Assembly (NCBI RefSeq): GCF_030272615.1
Contig: NC_081414.1
Location: forward strand, 819,916,396-819,980,395
Length of the DNA: 64,000 nt
Direction of reading: 5' to 3'
Source of the DNA: Cryptomeria japonica
Taxonomy: Eukaryota > Streptophyta > Pinopsida > Cupressales > Cupressaceae
Of this stretch, positions 19,907 through 30,641 are shown in pieces. Numbering within the stretch: the first letter of the stretch is position 1; each line of letters opens with the position of its first letter. The translations under genes were made by a program, and so were the position numbers. The notes below the pieces were generated by a model. That model was not told where the DNA came from and searched no databases. It saw only the letters and a program-made list of their open reading frames with translations.

Positions 19907-22900
19907 ATGGCACCCAAGATCCAAGATCCCGTAGTTGTCAAGAATGTGGAGAAGCCATCTCTGAAATACACTTTGACTCCTAAAGTCCCCTCTGAATCGG
20001 ATGACAAAACTGCCTTTTCACTCATCCCAGATCGAGTCTTGTTAGTCGAAGATGTTAGATTCTTCACCAAATGCCGTGTTGAAGAACTTGGTCATGTTGA
20101 GATAAAAAACACATATGATGAACTATGTACCGATGGCAAAATACATAGCAAGTACGAGCATATCAAAATCAAGGGATTAACTGAAGCCCTAGCCTATCCC
20201 CGTGTGTTCAATCCTCAGTGGGTTAAGTTTGTTTTAAGAAGAGTTCATGATGATTTCATGTGGCTAGAGGAGAAACCATTCAAAATCACTAAGGAAATCA
20301 TTCATGTGATCACTGGGTATCCTATCTATGATCATGCACGAGCACAGAAAATGATATCACAGAAGGAGTTAATCAATCTAACCAGAGTAGAATCTGATTA
20401 CCGAGGATTGAAACAGAACAATGTCACTGATGGAGAACTTAAGTTTGCAATTAGAGTAATTGGTTACTGTTTCTTCCAATCAACAAGGGAAAACAGTGTA
20501 CCATGTGCCGTAGTTGACTTAGCATATAAAATAGTGAAAAAGGGAATGAAAGTAGATTTATGTGAAGTGCTACTGAAAAACTTGTTTGAGAACCTAAACA
20601 CAATTAAGAAGCCGAAAAAGAACAACTCGGCAAACACACTGAAGTTTGGTTCACTTCTTGTATGCATGTTTTTCTACTTTGAGAAGTTCTTTCCCTTAGT
20701 CGGTAAAGTAGTTTGGGAGCTACACCGACCTATCACCCATCAAATTAATGATTTTATCAAGAAGTTGGGAGATAATTTTAATGATATCATGGATGACTAC
20801 TTCAGCAAATTTCAAGAGAAGATGCACAACAGGTACCGGATTCCACCATAGCTGGTAGATAAATATAAGGATGATATATGTTTTGAGGTAGACACCGATT
20901 ACTGTTATGTGAATGCTGTAGAACCAAGGACTCAATCTTTGCCACCAATGGGTTATGAGATTGACTATGATATCACACAACAGCAAATTGATGCCTATCT
21001 TTCATTACCAAGGCATGCTACCAAATTGAGATATGGGACTTATGAAGAAGTTAAGGAAAAAGTGAAAATGAGCATTGTAGTACCTAAAGCTACAAGAAAG
21101 GCTACAAAGATGATAAAGGTTCTGTCGGAGAAATACGGAGAAGAATCCTCCTCTACACTTGTCAAAGGCACTCTTGCCATTACCGAAGAGGAATCAGAAG
21201 CTCAAGAGGCAACAATAACATTGAGTACCGAGCTGCCTAAGGGTAAAGTGTTGAAAAGAAAGAAAATGGACACTTCAAAGGCCCTACCAACTCCACCACC
21301 AACAAAGAGACCTATCACTAGAGCATTAGTTGCATCACTGAGTAAGAAACAAAAGAGTATTACTGCACCCAAGGTAACCAAGACCTACAAGAAATCTACT
21401 CGGTGACTCATTCTGGCAAAAGAGTCTAGTGATACAGAATCCGATGATGCAAACAAATTTCAGATTGTAAAAAGCAAGAAGGTGAATATTCATAGTGTTG
21501 AAAACTTTTGTGCCAATCTTAAAGAATATGGTGGATTTGTAGGATTTATATATGTCAAGTATGAGACTAGGAATAATGATGAGAAGCAACAAATTGAAGA
21601 AGCTGTTATTTGCACACTTCTAAAGTTTTGGCTAGCTCCATTAGAACTAGTAAAGTCACTTCCGTGTGAATTATATTTGTATATTGATAACAGATGGAAA
21701 TATGCCATGGACTCAGAGAAACAAATAAGAGAAAGAAGTCTAGTCCATCTATTTCTTGATATGTCTGTTGCAGAAATTAAAGAACATTTGACAACCTACA
21801 ATTCTAAATTTCTTGTCAAACAGAGAGCCTTAAAATTGATGAATGGGCTATACATTGATGTAGAAAATGAGACAAAAGTAAAGTGGCAGGATATCTTCAA
21901 AATAAAGGATTTCGGTGAACAATCTCAAATTGAAATTGTTGATGTCATCGAGCAAGATCCTGATGTCACCGAGCAAGGTCCTGATGCTACCAAGCAAGAC
22001 CCGACTGAAACTATTCAAATTGATGAAGATGTCATGGATGTAGAAGTACCGGAGCAGGAAATGATAGAAGGCACTACCTATGCAAAACTTGTAACTAGTG
22101 AATCTGTTTTAGAACAAGTTCATCCTTATCCACTGGTCAAGCCACCTGTCTCTACCGAAGCTCCTAAGGATACAGAACAAGGAATCGAAGGACACAAGTC
22201 TGAAGTAGCAAAAGATACAACTAAAGATCAGACGTCTCAAGCACCGTCAAGCATTGAAAATGTTGCAGCTGAGACACCTAGTACCGAGACACCCAAGGAC
22301 ACCTCAACGGCTACATGAACTGACCAAAGTGTTGCATCTACCAAGCAACCCACCGAGGGTTAGCAAGCCTCACAAGCACTTGTCTTAGTACAACCGAACA
22401 AAGGTAAAAAGAAGAAGGTGAGAAAGCATAGTTTCAAAGTTGATTTGACTAAACCGATAGTGTTGCCCAATGTGGATATTTCAAAATTAAAAGGGCAAGC
22501 ACTTATTGATTTCAGTGAACTATGCAAAGCAAAGGCCGAACAAGAAAAACAATTGGCCATTCAAAAGAAGAATAAAGTACTACAGAAGGTAAAGACACTG
22601 CTAACAGATATGCTACCTTCAGCAACAGTGTCAACCGATGCAGCCATCTACATTCAACTGGATGAACTTCTTAATCAAATAGAAACAGCTGGAGTTGATG
22701 CATCTGAGTACTTGGGCAAGCTAAAAGATAAAGAGCTTACTGCAAAGATGATAGAAGAAGTACAAAAAGCTCTAGCTATTGGAAAGGTTAAGCTTGTCAA
22801 ATTCATTGCTAAGTTGTCCCCTCAACTCAAACATATTCTTTATTTATTTCAGAAACTTTGTACATTTTCCTTATTCATTAAAGATATCAAGAATAAAACT

Positions 22901-23293
22901 GATGTAATTGAGAAAGAGATCACCGATCTCTCAACTAAGTTTACCACAGAGCCTAATTCAGTTTAGAATTTTTATACCAAGCTTCAACAGCTCATGGCTC
23001 AACAGTTAGAACTCAAAAATGAAGAGCATAAGATCAGGATGGATATAATGACCCTCTAGACATTATTCCTTCCTCATCTCTCATCAGTTCAAGAACAGAT
23101 TAACCGAGCTACACGCCTATCAACTACACAAGAGGGAAGCACTCTTGATGACTTAATATCACTATTGGCTGATATTCAAGCACAAAATTCTTTAATGGAA
23201 AGTGTAAAGGATGCACTCTCAGTCGCACTCACCGACCCCCAGAACAAGTATAAATCTATTTTTGATCAGTTACCGCCCCTAGATGGAAATTAA
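19907..23293 (+). pseudogene. ORF2 of element E: large protein of unknown function
   Basis: A 1,128-codon frame ended by TAA at 23291, with six internal stops (20849 TAG, 21404 TGA, 22316 TGA, 22361 TAG, 22964 TAG, 23057 TAG) and no frameshift. Residues about 60-330 form a conserved region (VRFFTKCRVEELGHVEI; FKITKEIIHVITGYP; IRVIGYCFFQSTRENSVP; KFGSLLVCMFFYFEKFFP). A basic linker rich in Lys/Thr/Ser follows, then a second conserved helical region (about 530-670; DEKQQIEEAVICTLLKFW, LVHLFLDMSVAEIKEHL). Next come an acidic Glu/Asp/Thr/Pro tract and a C-terminal coiled coil (about 850-1020). D carries a homologue with matching segments in the same order. I see no RT, integrase, RNase H or protease motif. 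It could be an expanded Sirevirus envelope-like ORF or a captured plant gene. Confidence 0.7.
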
Positions 23294-23653
23294 GTTTTTG
23301 ATGTTTGTCAAAAAGGGGGAGTAATACTACATAGGGGAAGTAAAACCAGATAAAGGGAGTAATACTATATTTGGAGAGTGATACAGTTTTGGTTATACAG
23401 TTTTGAGTATTGTATACAAGGGGAGTATACCGAACAGAATATACAGAGTATGCAGAGCAAGCAAAGCACACAAGCACAAAACCGAGCATGCAAAATCAGA
23501 GTTATGGATAGTATAATGATAAGGGGAGTATATATGCATATACTATTTCATTGACTACTTTATATATTGTCAAGTGTAGTCATTTTGCAAAGTATATAGA
23601 TTTTTGAATTATGACTTTGAAAGTAGTTTTTGTCAAACATCCCAACTAATGTC
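23294..23653 (+). other. 3' UTR of element E with repeated polypurine tracts
   Basis: AAGGGGAG-type tracts occur at about 23310-23323 (AAAAGGGGGAGTA), 23331-23341, 23351-23360, 23418-23427 and 23521-23530, besides the terminal one at 23654. Multiple polypurine tracts before the 3' LTR are a Sirevirus hallmark. Confidence 0.75.
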
Positions 23654-23664
23654 AAAAGGGGAGA
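23654..23664 (+). other. Terminal polypurine tract of element E
   Basis: AAAAGGGGAGA immediately precedes the 3' LTR, which starts TGTTACTACT at 23666. Confidence 0.85.
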
Positions 23665-23665
23665 T

Positions 23666-24824
23666 TGTTACTACTTATCAAGTTGCCATTAGTTTTTATA
23701 TTCAAAGTCATACTATATATTCTAGTCAGTTAGCACTACCGAATCATGCAGCCAGTATACACAGAGAAGTCGGTATGCATAGTCTAGTCGGTTACAGAGG
23801 AAAGCAGTCACAAAACGTAGTATACACCGAGCTGTCTACCGAGTATCTTTTTGAGACTACCGAACAGTTAAGATGACACACCGAGTTGATATTCACCGAG
23901 TGAAATGTGTTACCGGATACATTGAACCTGGACATGCATATGAAAATGTGTTACAAAATTGAGGCACATCTAACCGTTATTACATTGGAAATTGCACTAG
24001 AAGATTGTGTATGATTGCGAGGTCAATCTAACCAATGAAATATTTTGATTAGTTATTCATTCGAGGAATCTTGTTTGTAAGATCGAAGAAATGAATTGGA
24101 TCACCGTTTTAAGAGATCTATTTATATAGCATGAGTTAAGAGCAAGGTTGGTGCATGTATGCATGAAAGAAGACTATTATAGAGACATAGAGGTCATCGA
24201 TAAGGTTTTCAGAGAACAGTCGAAGAACAGAGTAAATAGAAGGGTTTACCGAGTTACTATAAGGGTTACCGAGGTATGCTATAAGCAAGGTAATCTATTC
24301 TGAGCACATGGAATCTGCTTTAACATTTCAGATGTAAAGTTGTAGATATTTGTAATGATTTTATTGTAATATTGAGAAGTTGAAAGAGAAACCTTTAACA
24401 GGGTAAAAGACTCTAACCAAGTCTATAAATTGTAAAGCCTCTAACCAAGTGCAGCATTCAGAATAAATGTTGTAAAATCCTTTAACAAGGTAGATCTAAC
24501 TGATCTTGTTACTCCTAACAGGGTAAGCTATCAGAAATAACTAAATGTAGCTCTAACTAAGCATTCTTTATTATTGCAGTAGTGAAGTTGTGGGTGCCAT
24601 CCCCACTGCAGTTTTTCTCTCTAACCAAGAGTTTCTGCGTAACCAAAATATATGTGTTATGGAGTGAATCATGTATGATTGTTATCTATTTGTTTTAACT
24701 TTATTTTATGTTACTGCACTAATCTGTTTATGCATCACAGTAAGGTTATTATTCAAGAAAAGTTTTGGAGTATTGATTCACCTGTCCCGTCTCAGTACAT
24801 TAGCTTTCCATATTGGGCCTAACA
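23666..24824 (+). repeat. 3' LTR of element E
   Basis: 1,159 bp partner of 16811-17968, followed by the ATGTA duplication (24825-24829). The TATA region is preserved (about 24122-24129). The C-rich hairpin is mutated here (GATTCACCTGTCCCGTCTCAG). Confidence 0.93.
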
Positions 24825-24829
24825 ATGTA

Positions 24830-25023
24830 TATTCATTGGTTGTCTCCATATATATACTGATTGCCACCAAGTATCAGTTAGAAATAAACCTCTAGTATAT
24901 CAGTTGTAGTATAAACAACTTTGAAGTTACACCGGTAGACAATATGAATATATGTGTGTGTGTGTGTGTGTTTCATCAATGACAACATATGATGAATTCA
25001 TTACAATCATCATCAAGCCAACA
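24830..25023 (-). repeat. 3' LTR of element D, second part
   Basis: Continues the LTR after E, matching 45216-45408. It contains the minus-strand TATATATATGG region (about 24848-24857) and a (TG)n run (about 24953-24971). It ends CAAGCCAACA. Confidence 0.88.
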
Positions 25024-25206
25024 ATCTCCCCCTTTGGCATTGATGGCAACACTTAGAAAATTTTACAGTAATACTGCTAAGTGTGCTTACAAAATAAATA
25101 TACACATATACACATACTCCCCCTTACTACATACATCATACAATTTTTTTAAAAACACACATACATATTTCTACTCCCCCTTTGACAACAATGCCAAATT
25201 GAAAAG

Positions 25207-25257
<51 letters not shown>
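25024..25257 (-). other. 3' UTR of element D: three polypurine tracts and an (AT)n microsatellite
   Basis: The minus strand has AAAGGGGGAGAT at 25024-25035 (abutting the LTR), TAAGGGGGAGTA at about 25115-25126 and AAAGGGGGAGTAG at about 25171-25183, the same multiple-PPT arrangement as E. About 24 AT repeats run from 25209 to 25255. F was inserted at the edge of this tract; ATAGA (25253-25257) is its left duplication. Confidence 0.8.
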
Positions 25258-26459
25258 TGTAAAGCGGAAAAATCAAACCCTAGTCGTTCTCCCCTCCCCA
25301 ACTCCAAGGAGAGAGAAGGGAGAGTCACTAGGGTTGATGGTTTTCACTTAGGAGAGACTTTACATTCAAAAGAGGGGTTGAAACCCACAAGATCCAATCC
25401 CACGCAATGCAAGATTGGATTCTAAATGAGTTTCAAGGGTTGTGACATTAAGGATACCCTCTTTTGTAAAGAATGTAGATAGAAAGATTGAACTAGGAAT
25501 GCATGTAAAGTAGGAAAGATTCGCTTATAAACAGAGATAGGGATATGGGATGAAGCTGCGGACCTGGAATTAGCAGTAAAATGTCGAGACGGTGCTGTTC
25601 TGCAAATTTGAGCGAAAGTTGACGGAATGATGGCGCCCGACGTGCACACGGTCCTCCGAAAAATCCGCGAAACGAAGGGGGATCTGTTCGTCTCTGCACA
25701 AGGATTCCAGATCTTCAATTACAGCCGCGTACCTGCAACCTACACACAGAAAAGAGAGGATGATTGGGGGGTTAGGGATGAGGGGTTTGCCTTTAGGTCA
25801 AACCCCGGTTTTGGAATTAACCAAGAAATGAGAATGTTGTAAATGTAAATGTTTGTAATGTAAACAAGTACTGATACCTTGTTGTAAGAATGTTTGTATT
25901 CTTACATGCGAAGGTGTAAATGTTGTTGTATGTTGTATGTTGTATGTTGTAAGTGATCTCCTCTTCAATGGTTGAATCCTTGTCTTGAATGCAACACTTA
26001 GCCTTGAATGGAGACTTAGAATGATTAATTGCTTGAAGGAATGCTTGAATGCTTGAATGCTTGAATGTTTGAATATCGCTTCCACCTTTTTTCCATCTAT
26101 GTCCCCCTCAAATGGGAGAGGAAATGTAGTTTATATACTTGTCAATTAGGGTTGAAAGACTGATTTTCCTGACCTTAGGCCGACCAGGAAATATTATTTT
26201 CCAACTTGCAAACTTAAAGACCCGAAGCCCCAAAAGAGACCGGGCCCAAAATAGGGCCAGGGACCAGGGCGCTGGGCGCCCTGGTCCCACCTCCAGGGAC
26301 AATAGGGTGCAAGGAGGATCAGGCCAGGGTGCTTGAAAAATGCAGTTTTTGATGTCATGAACAAGTTTCGGGGTCTCCATTCAGGTTCCGTGTTGCATCA
26401 CCATCGTGAAGACCCAAATGCAGTCGAAATTGTAAGTGTCACAATTTTAGGACGCTACA
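25258..26459 (-). repeat. 3' LTR of element F
   Basis: 1,202 bp, TGTAAAGCGG...GACGCTACA. It contains a TGTTGTATGT microsatellite-like run (25920-25952), a GCTTGAAT repeat (about 26030-26072), a perfect 12-bp inverted repeat GGACCAGGGCGC/GCGCCCTGGTCC (26261-26287) and a minus-strand TATATAA at 26131-26137. Confidence 0.93.
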
Positions 26460-26474
26460 TTTAGCCCCCACTTT
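26460..26474 (-). other. Polypurine tract of element F
   Basis: Minus strand AAAGTGGGGGCTAAA directly before the 3' LTR. Confidence 0.75.
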
Positions 26475-27197
26475 AGCGGGAGTATAAGCGTACACTCATA
26501 CTTCTGGTAAAGTACAAGGAAACAACATTGAAAAACTTTCACCACGTCAAGGAGGCAAGATACACCAAGCCCCCAGTGGACTAAGGATCTTACGACTTCG
26601 ATTGACAAAGTAAAAGGGAAGATCACGAGGGAGAACCATGACTGTCAGTAGTAAGGTTCCCTCACTATGAGTCATGCAAGAAAGATATCAAAAATTTTCA
26701 AGGCAAAGCTAAATTTGTCAAGAAATTTTTAAGTATCTTGAAAAGATATGAACGGGATGTATGCCCCCCTACGTTAAAGCAATCGCACACGCCTCACCGG
26801 GGGTGATTGCTTTAAGGTAGTGATACATATAAGAAATGAGAAAGGAGCACGTTATCACAAGGATTTAGCCCCCAAGTGTGAGATAAACCCAAGGATAATA
26901 GACACAAAACACAAAGCACGAGGTGACTTCACTTTCCTCGGGGTCAGTATGCTGTATGATAATTCATGTAGATCATATGTATGTATGCATAATTGTTCTT
27001 CATTCCCCTATCAAGGAAGGTCACCTAGAAGAAGGGAACACGTGTCTTTTGAGTCAACATGAGAGAGACCAAAAGAGATCTCAATGTTTTGCATCGTCCT
27101 CAAGTAGACAACACTAAGGACAACAAATAGAAGAATGAGAATAACACATAGAAGAAGTAACAAAAGAGAGGAGGAGAGAATCTGCTATGCTAATGAA
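26475..27197 (-). other. 3' UTR of element F
   Basis: About 720 bp between the stop of the gag-protease ORF and the PPT. No coding region is supported; in a complete gypsy element, RT, RNase H and integrase would lie here. A short GC-rich inverted repeat sits near 26785-26820 (GCAATCGCACACG / GGGGGTGATTGC). Confidence 0.6.
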
Positions 27198-30100
27198 CTA
27201 GTCTAGCACGTCATCTACCCCCCGATCTTGCTGATCAATATTTCGGGACAGTAGGAAACACGCTAGAGGAGGAACATCCAACACAGCAGATGGAGCTATC
27301 ACAAGATCCAAACAAGGGCTATGTTCATACCCCAAGCCACGGTGTTCTTGTCTAGGAGCTAGGATAAGTGTTTTAGAAAATTCGTTAGATAGATGGTTAT
27401 CAACATCAACATATTCATACTCACTATTAGAATGAATAGGAGTAACATTTTCATCATGAATAACATTTTCATCTATATCATCATCAAGATTTATAAAAAT
27501 AGGATCTTTAACTCGCACAGGATCAAGACCATCATGCATCTTATGTTTAGGAGATTTCGGCTCAATCGTCAGCTGAGGAGAAAATGGAATAATATTGGCT
27601 GAAGGTGTTTTTGGGGATTGCAAAGTTTGAGAAGCAGCTTCCTGAGCTCTAAGACGATGCTTTCGTCGGCGTTCATGTGCAGAACGATTTCGTCTAGTCT
27701 TAGTAGGAAGTTGAGAAGATTGAGGAGGAGGAATGTTCTCATCCTTATCACTTGGGTGTTTAGGTTGTGGTCTCTTAGGTTGAATAATAGGAGAAGAGGA
27801 AGGTCTCTTCTCTCCATAAGAGGAAGGAGGAGGAACTGCTCCATATAAGGGAGGAATATTTGGTTTAGGAAGGAGACCAAGTCCATCATGACGAGGAGGG
27901 ATAGGTCTACTTTTAGGAAGTTTATTAATAATAAGCATAGTCACATCCATAGGGATGGGTTGGGAATCTTCTTGAGGAAAGACATTAGTTTTATCTTTCA
28001 AAGGAAGAACTTCCTTCTCAAGAATGATAGGAATGTCAAGTTTGGGTGTTCTAGGCTCACTTAGAGATAGGATCATATCTTTTTTCCACTTTTGATAAGA
28101 TTTGAAAAGATGATCACTTCGCGGAGGAAGAGATTGGAATTGTTTAGGCCAAAAGTAATCAATAGGAACGCTAGAAGTTCTTTCAGCAGGTTTAAAGAGA
28201 CTATGATTGACAGTAACAACTTCACCATTATGGGGAAATTTCAAACACTTGTGAATAGGAGAAGCAATAGATTTCATGGAAGATAGCCAAGGATAGCCTA
28301 GCTTCACACGAAATTGTTCAGATGATGGAATAATAGCAAAGTCCACATCAAGGGATTTGTTATGGACCTCAATAGGTAATGTAATAGAACCAATTGCAGG
28401 AGAAGAAAATGCATCAAATAGTTTCACAACCACATTTGTTTCGTCATAGATCACTTGATTCAATTGCAAAGTAAAAAGAAATTCTTCAGTAATGATATTA
28501 ACCATACAAGAAGGATCAATAAGCACCGCACGGAAAGGTGTATTCTTGACTTTTGCAACTATATATAAAGGACCATCAGGTGCCCTGATAGTTTCACTGG
28601 AATCAAAGGTGATGGAAGGTTCTTTAGGGATTTTCTTTTGCTCTACAAAGTTAATCACATTCGGAGTCATAGACACAAGATCATCAGGTGAGACATAGGA
28701 ATCATTAGTATCAATCGCATTAGAGGTATGAGAAGGTAATGGATCAGTAAAAATCTGAAGATTTTGGTTAGGAGGAGCTACAAATGTATTGCCTTTATCA
28801 TTCACACTAGAAACAGAGATAGTATTATTATCAATCAAATCTTGAATTTTACCCTTTAAAGCAAAACATTTTTCAGTATCATGCCCAGGATGACGATGAA
28901 ATTGACAAAAGGATTTGTTATCAAAATAGGGTGAATTAATCTTTGCAGGGTCTATTTGCCTTATAGGAGGAAGAGTAAGCACATTTTGTTCCAATAACTT
29001 ATTCATAATACTATGCAATGATTCATTCAAAGGAGTAAACTTTCTTTCTTTCTTGAAAAACTTAGAAATAGGAGAAACACCTGATGCCGCATTCACATTG
29101 TTGTTGATGATGTTTTCATTAAATTTAATGGACTCTCTATTCAGTTTAAACTTCCCAAATGGTTGTTGACTACTATCACCCTTATCACTCGGAGCCATAG
29201 GATTTGCTTGTTCCATTTGACTCACAGTCAGTTGATAATTGTGAAGAGTTGCGCACAACTGTTGGAAAGAAGTAAACTCAGAAAACAGGAGTTTTTCTCT
29301 AATATCTTTTTGTAAATTAGAAATAAAGATTCTTTGAATATCATTGTCAGGTACTGGAAAAGAAATTTGAGCATACAAATGCTTATATCTACCAATGAAA
29401 TCAGTCACTTTTTCTTTAACACCTTGTTTACAATGCATTAAATCAATCAAAGTAACTTTAGGACTTATATTGTTTTGAAATTGTTGAATAAAAGCATTTG
29501 CAAGTTGTTTGAAAGAAGTAATAGAATAGGAAGGCAACGAGCAATACCATTGTAGGGTTTTATCTCTTAATGTTCTAGTAAACAGTTTTGCAAGCAACCT
29601 TTGGTCATAAGCAAAATCAGTGCATATTGTTTGAAAGGTCTTAACATGTGTTAGAGGATCACCCTTACCATTATAAAGCTCCAAATGCGGAATTTCAACA
29701 TGTTTAGGGGGGATAGCTCGAACAATGTCAAGAGAAAGTGGGCTCGCAACATCAAATGTGGGCACACTAAACTTAGATTGATTCATAGAGGCAATTTGTT
29801 GCTGTAAAGAAGAGACAGTTTGTGCAAGATTGTTAATGGTTGCTTCAGTTGAATAGTTCATATTAGACGTGTTAGATTGTGATGGAGGTGTTATGTTATT
29901 GAAAGAAGGTAGAGAGTAAGGTGGTGGGACAGTGTGATAGTTAGTCATAGGAGATGATTGGAAAGGAGGAATACTACAAGGAGGAATGGAAGGGTTAAAT
30001 GAATTGCCCCCTTGCATCATGTTCATTTGTGGAGATATAATAGGAACACTCATTGAAGGAATGAATGAAGAAGTCAGATTGAATGAAGGAATAGGGTTGA

Positions 30101-30641
30101 TTGAAGAAGAAGGATTGCCCCCATGACTGGTGGTCATAGGAGGAATGTCTTGTATTGAAGTAGTCATTATGTTTGATGTAAAAGTAGGTATACTAGCAAT
30201 AGAAGTTGTCAAAGGAATAGAATGATTAACTTGAGTAGGAGGTTGTGTATAACCTAAGGTTTTGGCACAACTCTTCATAGGCATCACATTCGAATCCACA
30301 ATGTGTGCAATACCACGCAAAATATCAATTCCATTCTTATCACTTTGAACCATACGTTTTAGAGCCTTAATTAAAGGAAGAGCTTGACTATCGGGGTATT
30401 CTTGAGACATCCATTGTCGAAAATCATCAAATTGGTTATCCAATTTTGAAAGTTGTTCTACAGAAACCTCATGGAGAGCTTCTTCATCATTAAGAGGATT
30501 AGAGGAATTACCCATGTCCTCGTTAAAAAGGCCATTCAAATTAGGTTCCATCTCCTCAGTAATTAAACCTTGGAAGGACTTAATTCTAAGGCTTTGTCTA
30601 ACGGGAATAGTGTAGATAGGACTTATTGTTGTAAAACTCAT
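27198..30641 (-). CDS. gag: Intact Gag-protease-like polyprotein of element F
   Basis: 1,147 residues, ATG at 30641, uninterrupted. N-terminal acidic part, then a long Ser/Pro/Met/Asn-rich low-complexity region (about 150-290). The retrotransposon gag domain lies at about 320-470 (LRDKTLQWYCSLPSYSITSF). A zinc knuckle CQFHRHPGHDTEKC at about 575 has spacing C-x2-H-x4-H-x4-C, followed by IQDLIDN as in B and C. A protease-like region at about 690-790 has ALIDGG-type sequence replaced by VLIDPSCMVNII, so the catalytic D is kept but the usual G is P. The LGYPWLSSMKSI...CLKFPHNG segment matches B. The last 300 residues are Pro/Lys/Arg-rich and then acidic, with no known domain. The product should bind RNA and form particles; protease activity is doubtful. 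Enzymes must come from another element. Confidence 0.88.
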   Translation of the reverse strand: MSFTTISPIYTIPVRQSLRIKSFQGLITEEMEPNLNGLFNEDMGNSSNPLNDEEALHEVSVEQLSKLDNQFDDFRQWMSQEYPDSQALPLIKALKRMVQSDKNGIDILRGIAHIVDSNVMPMKSCAKTLGYTQPPTQVNHSIPLTTSIASIPTFTSNIMTTSIQDIPPMTTSHGGNPSSSINPIPSFNLTSSFIPSMSVPIISPQMNMMQGGNSFNPSIPPCSIPPFQSSPMTNYHTVPPPYSLPSFNNITPPSQSNTSNMNYSTEATINNLAQTVSSLQQQIASMNQSKFSVPTFDVASPLSLDIVRAIPPKHVEIPHLELYNGKGDPLTHVKTFQTICTDFAYDQRLLAKLFTRTLRDKTLQWYCSLPSYSITSFKQLANAFIQQFQNNISPKVTLIDLMHCKQGVKEKVTDFIGRYKHLYAQISFPVPDNDIQRIFISNLQKDIREKLLFSEFTSFQQLCATLHNYQLTVSQMEQANPMAPSDKGDSSQQPFGKFKLNRESIKFNENIINNNVNAASGVSPISKFFKKERKFTPLNESLHSIMNKLLEQNVLTLPPIRQIDPAKINSPYFDNKSFCQFHRHPGHDTEKCFALKGKIQDLIDNNTISVSSVNDKGNTFVAPPNQNLQIFTDPLPSHTSNAIDTNDSYVSPDDLVSMTPNVINFVEQKKIPKEPSITFDSSETIRAPDGPLYIVAKVKNTPFRAVLIDPSCMVNIITEEFLFTLQLNQVIYDETNVVVKLFDAFSSPAIGSITLPIEVHNKSLDVDFAIIPSSEQFRVKLGYPWLSSMKSIASPIHKCLKFPHNGEVVTVNHSLFKPAERTSSVPIDYFWPKQFQSLPPRSDHLFKSYQKWKKDMILSLSEPRTPKLDIPIILEKEVLPLKDKTNVFPQEDSQPIPMDVTMLIINKLPKSRPIPPRHDGLGLLPKPNIPPLYGAVPPPSSYGEKRPSSSPIIQPKRPQPKHPSDKDENIPPPQSSQLPTKTRRNRSAHERRRKHRLRAQEAASQTLQSPKTPSANIIPFSPQLTIEPKSPKHKMHDGLDPVRVKDPIFINLDDDIDENVIHDENVTPIHSNSEYEYVDVDNHLSNEFSKTLILAPRQEHRGLGYEHSPCLDLVIAPSAVLDVPPLACFLLSRNIDQQDRGVDDVLD

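Larger units (their letters stand above)
16811..24824 (+). mobile_element. Element E: complete non-autonomous Sirevirus-type element
   Basis: 8,014 bp with TG...CA LTRs (16811-17968 and 23666-24824), flanked by ATGTA (16806-16810 and 24825-24829). It is the only plus-strand element of the nest. It has a PBS (17971-17982), ORF1 (18031-19341), ORF2 (19907-23293) and a region of repeated polypurine tracts ending at 23664. There is no protease, integrase, RT or RNase H anywhere in the 5.7-kb interior. LTR identity looks like roughly 95% by eye. E and D belong to one family, in which pol has been replaced by ORF2. Confidence 0.92.

Noticed and set aside
20909-22966. ORF2 of E as three separate genes
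   Set aside because: All pieces share one frame with single stop codons between them and align to one continuous ORF in D.
25209-25255. (AT)n tract as a promoter element
   Set aside because: A simple microsatellite in the 3' UTR of D; its only visible role is as the insertion site of F.
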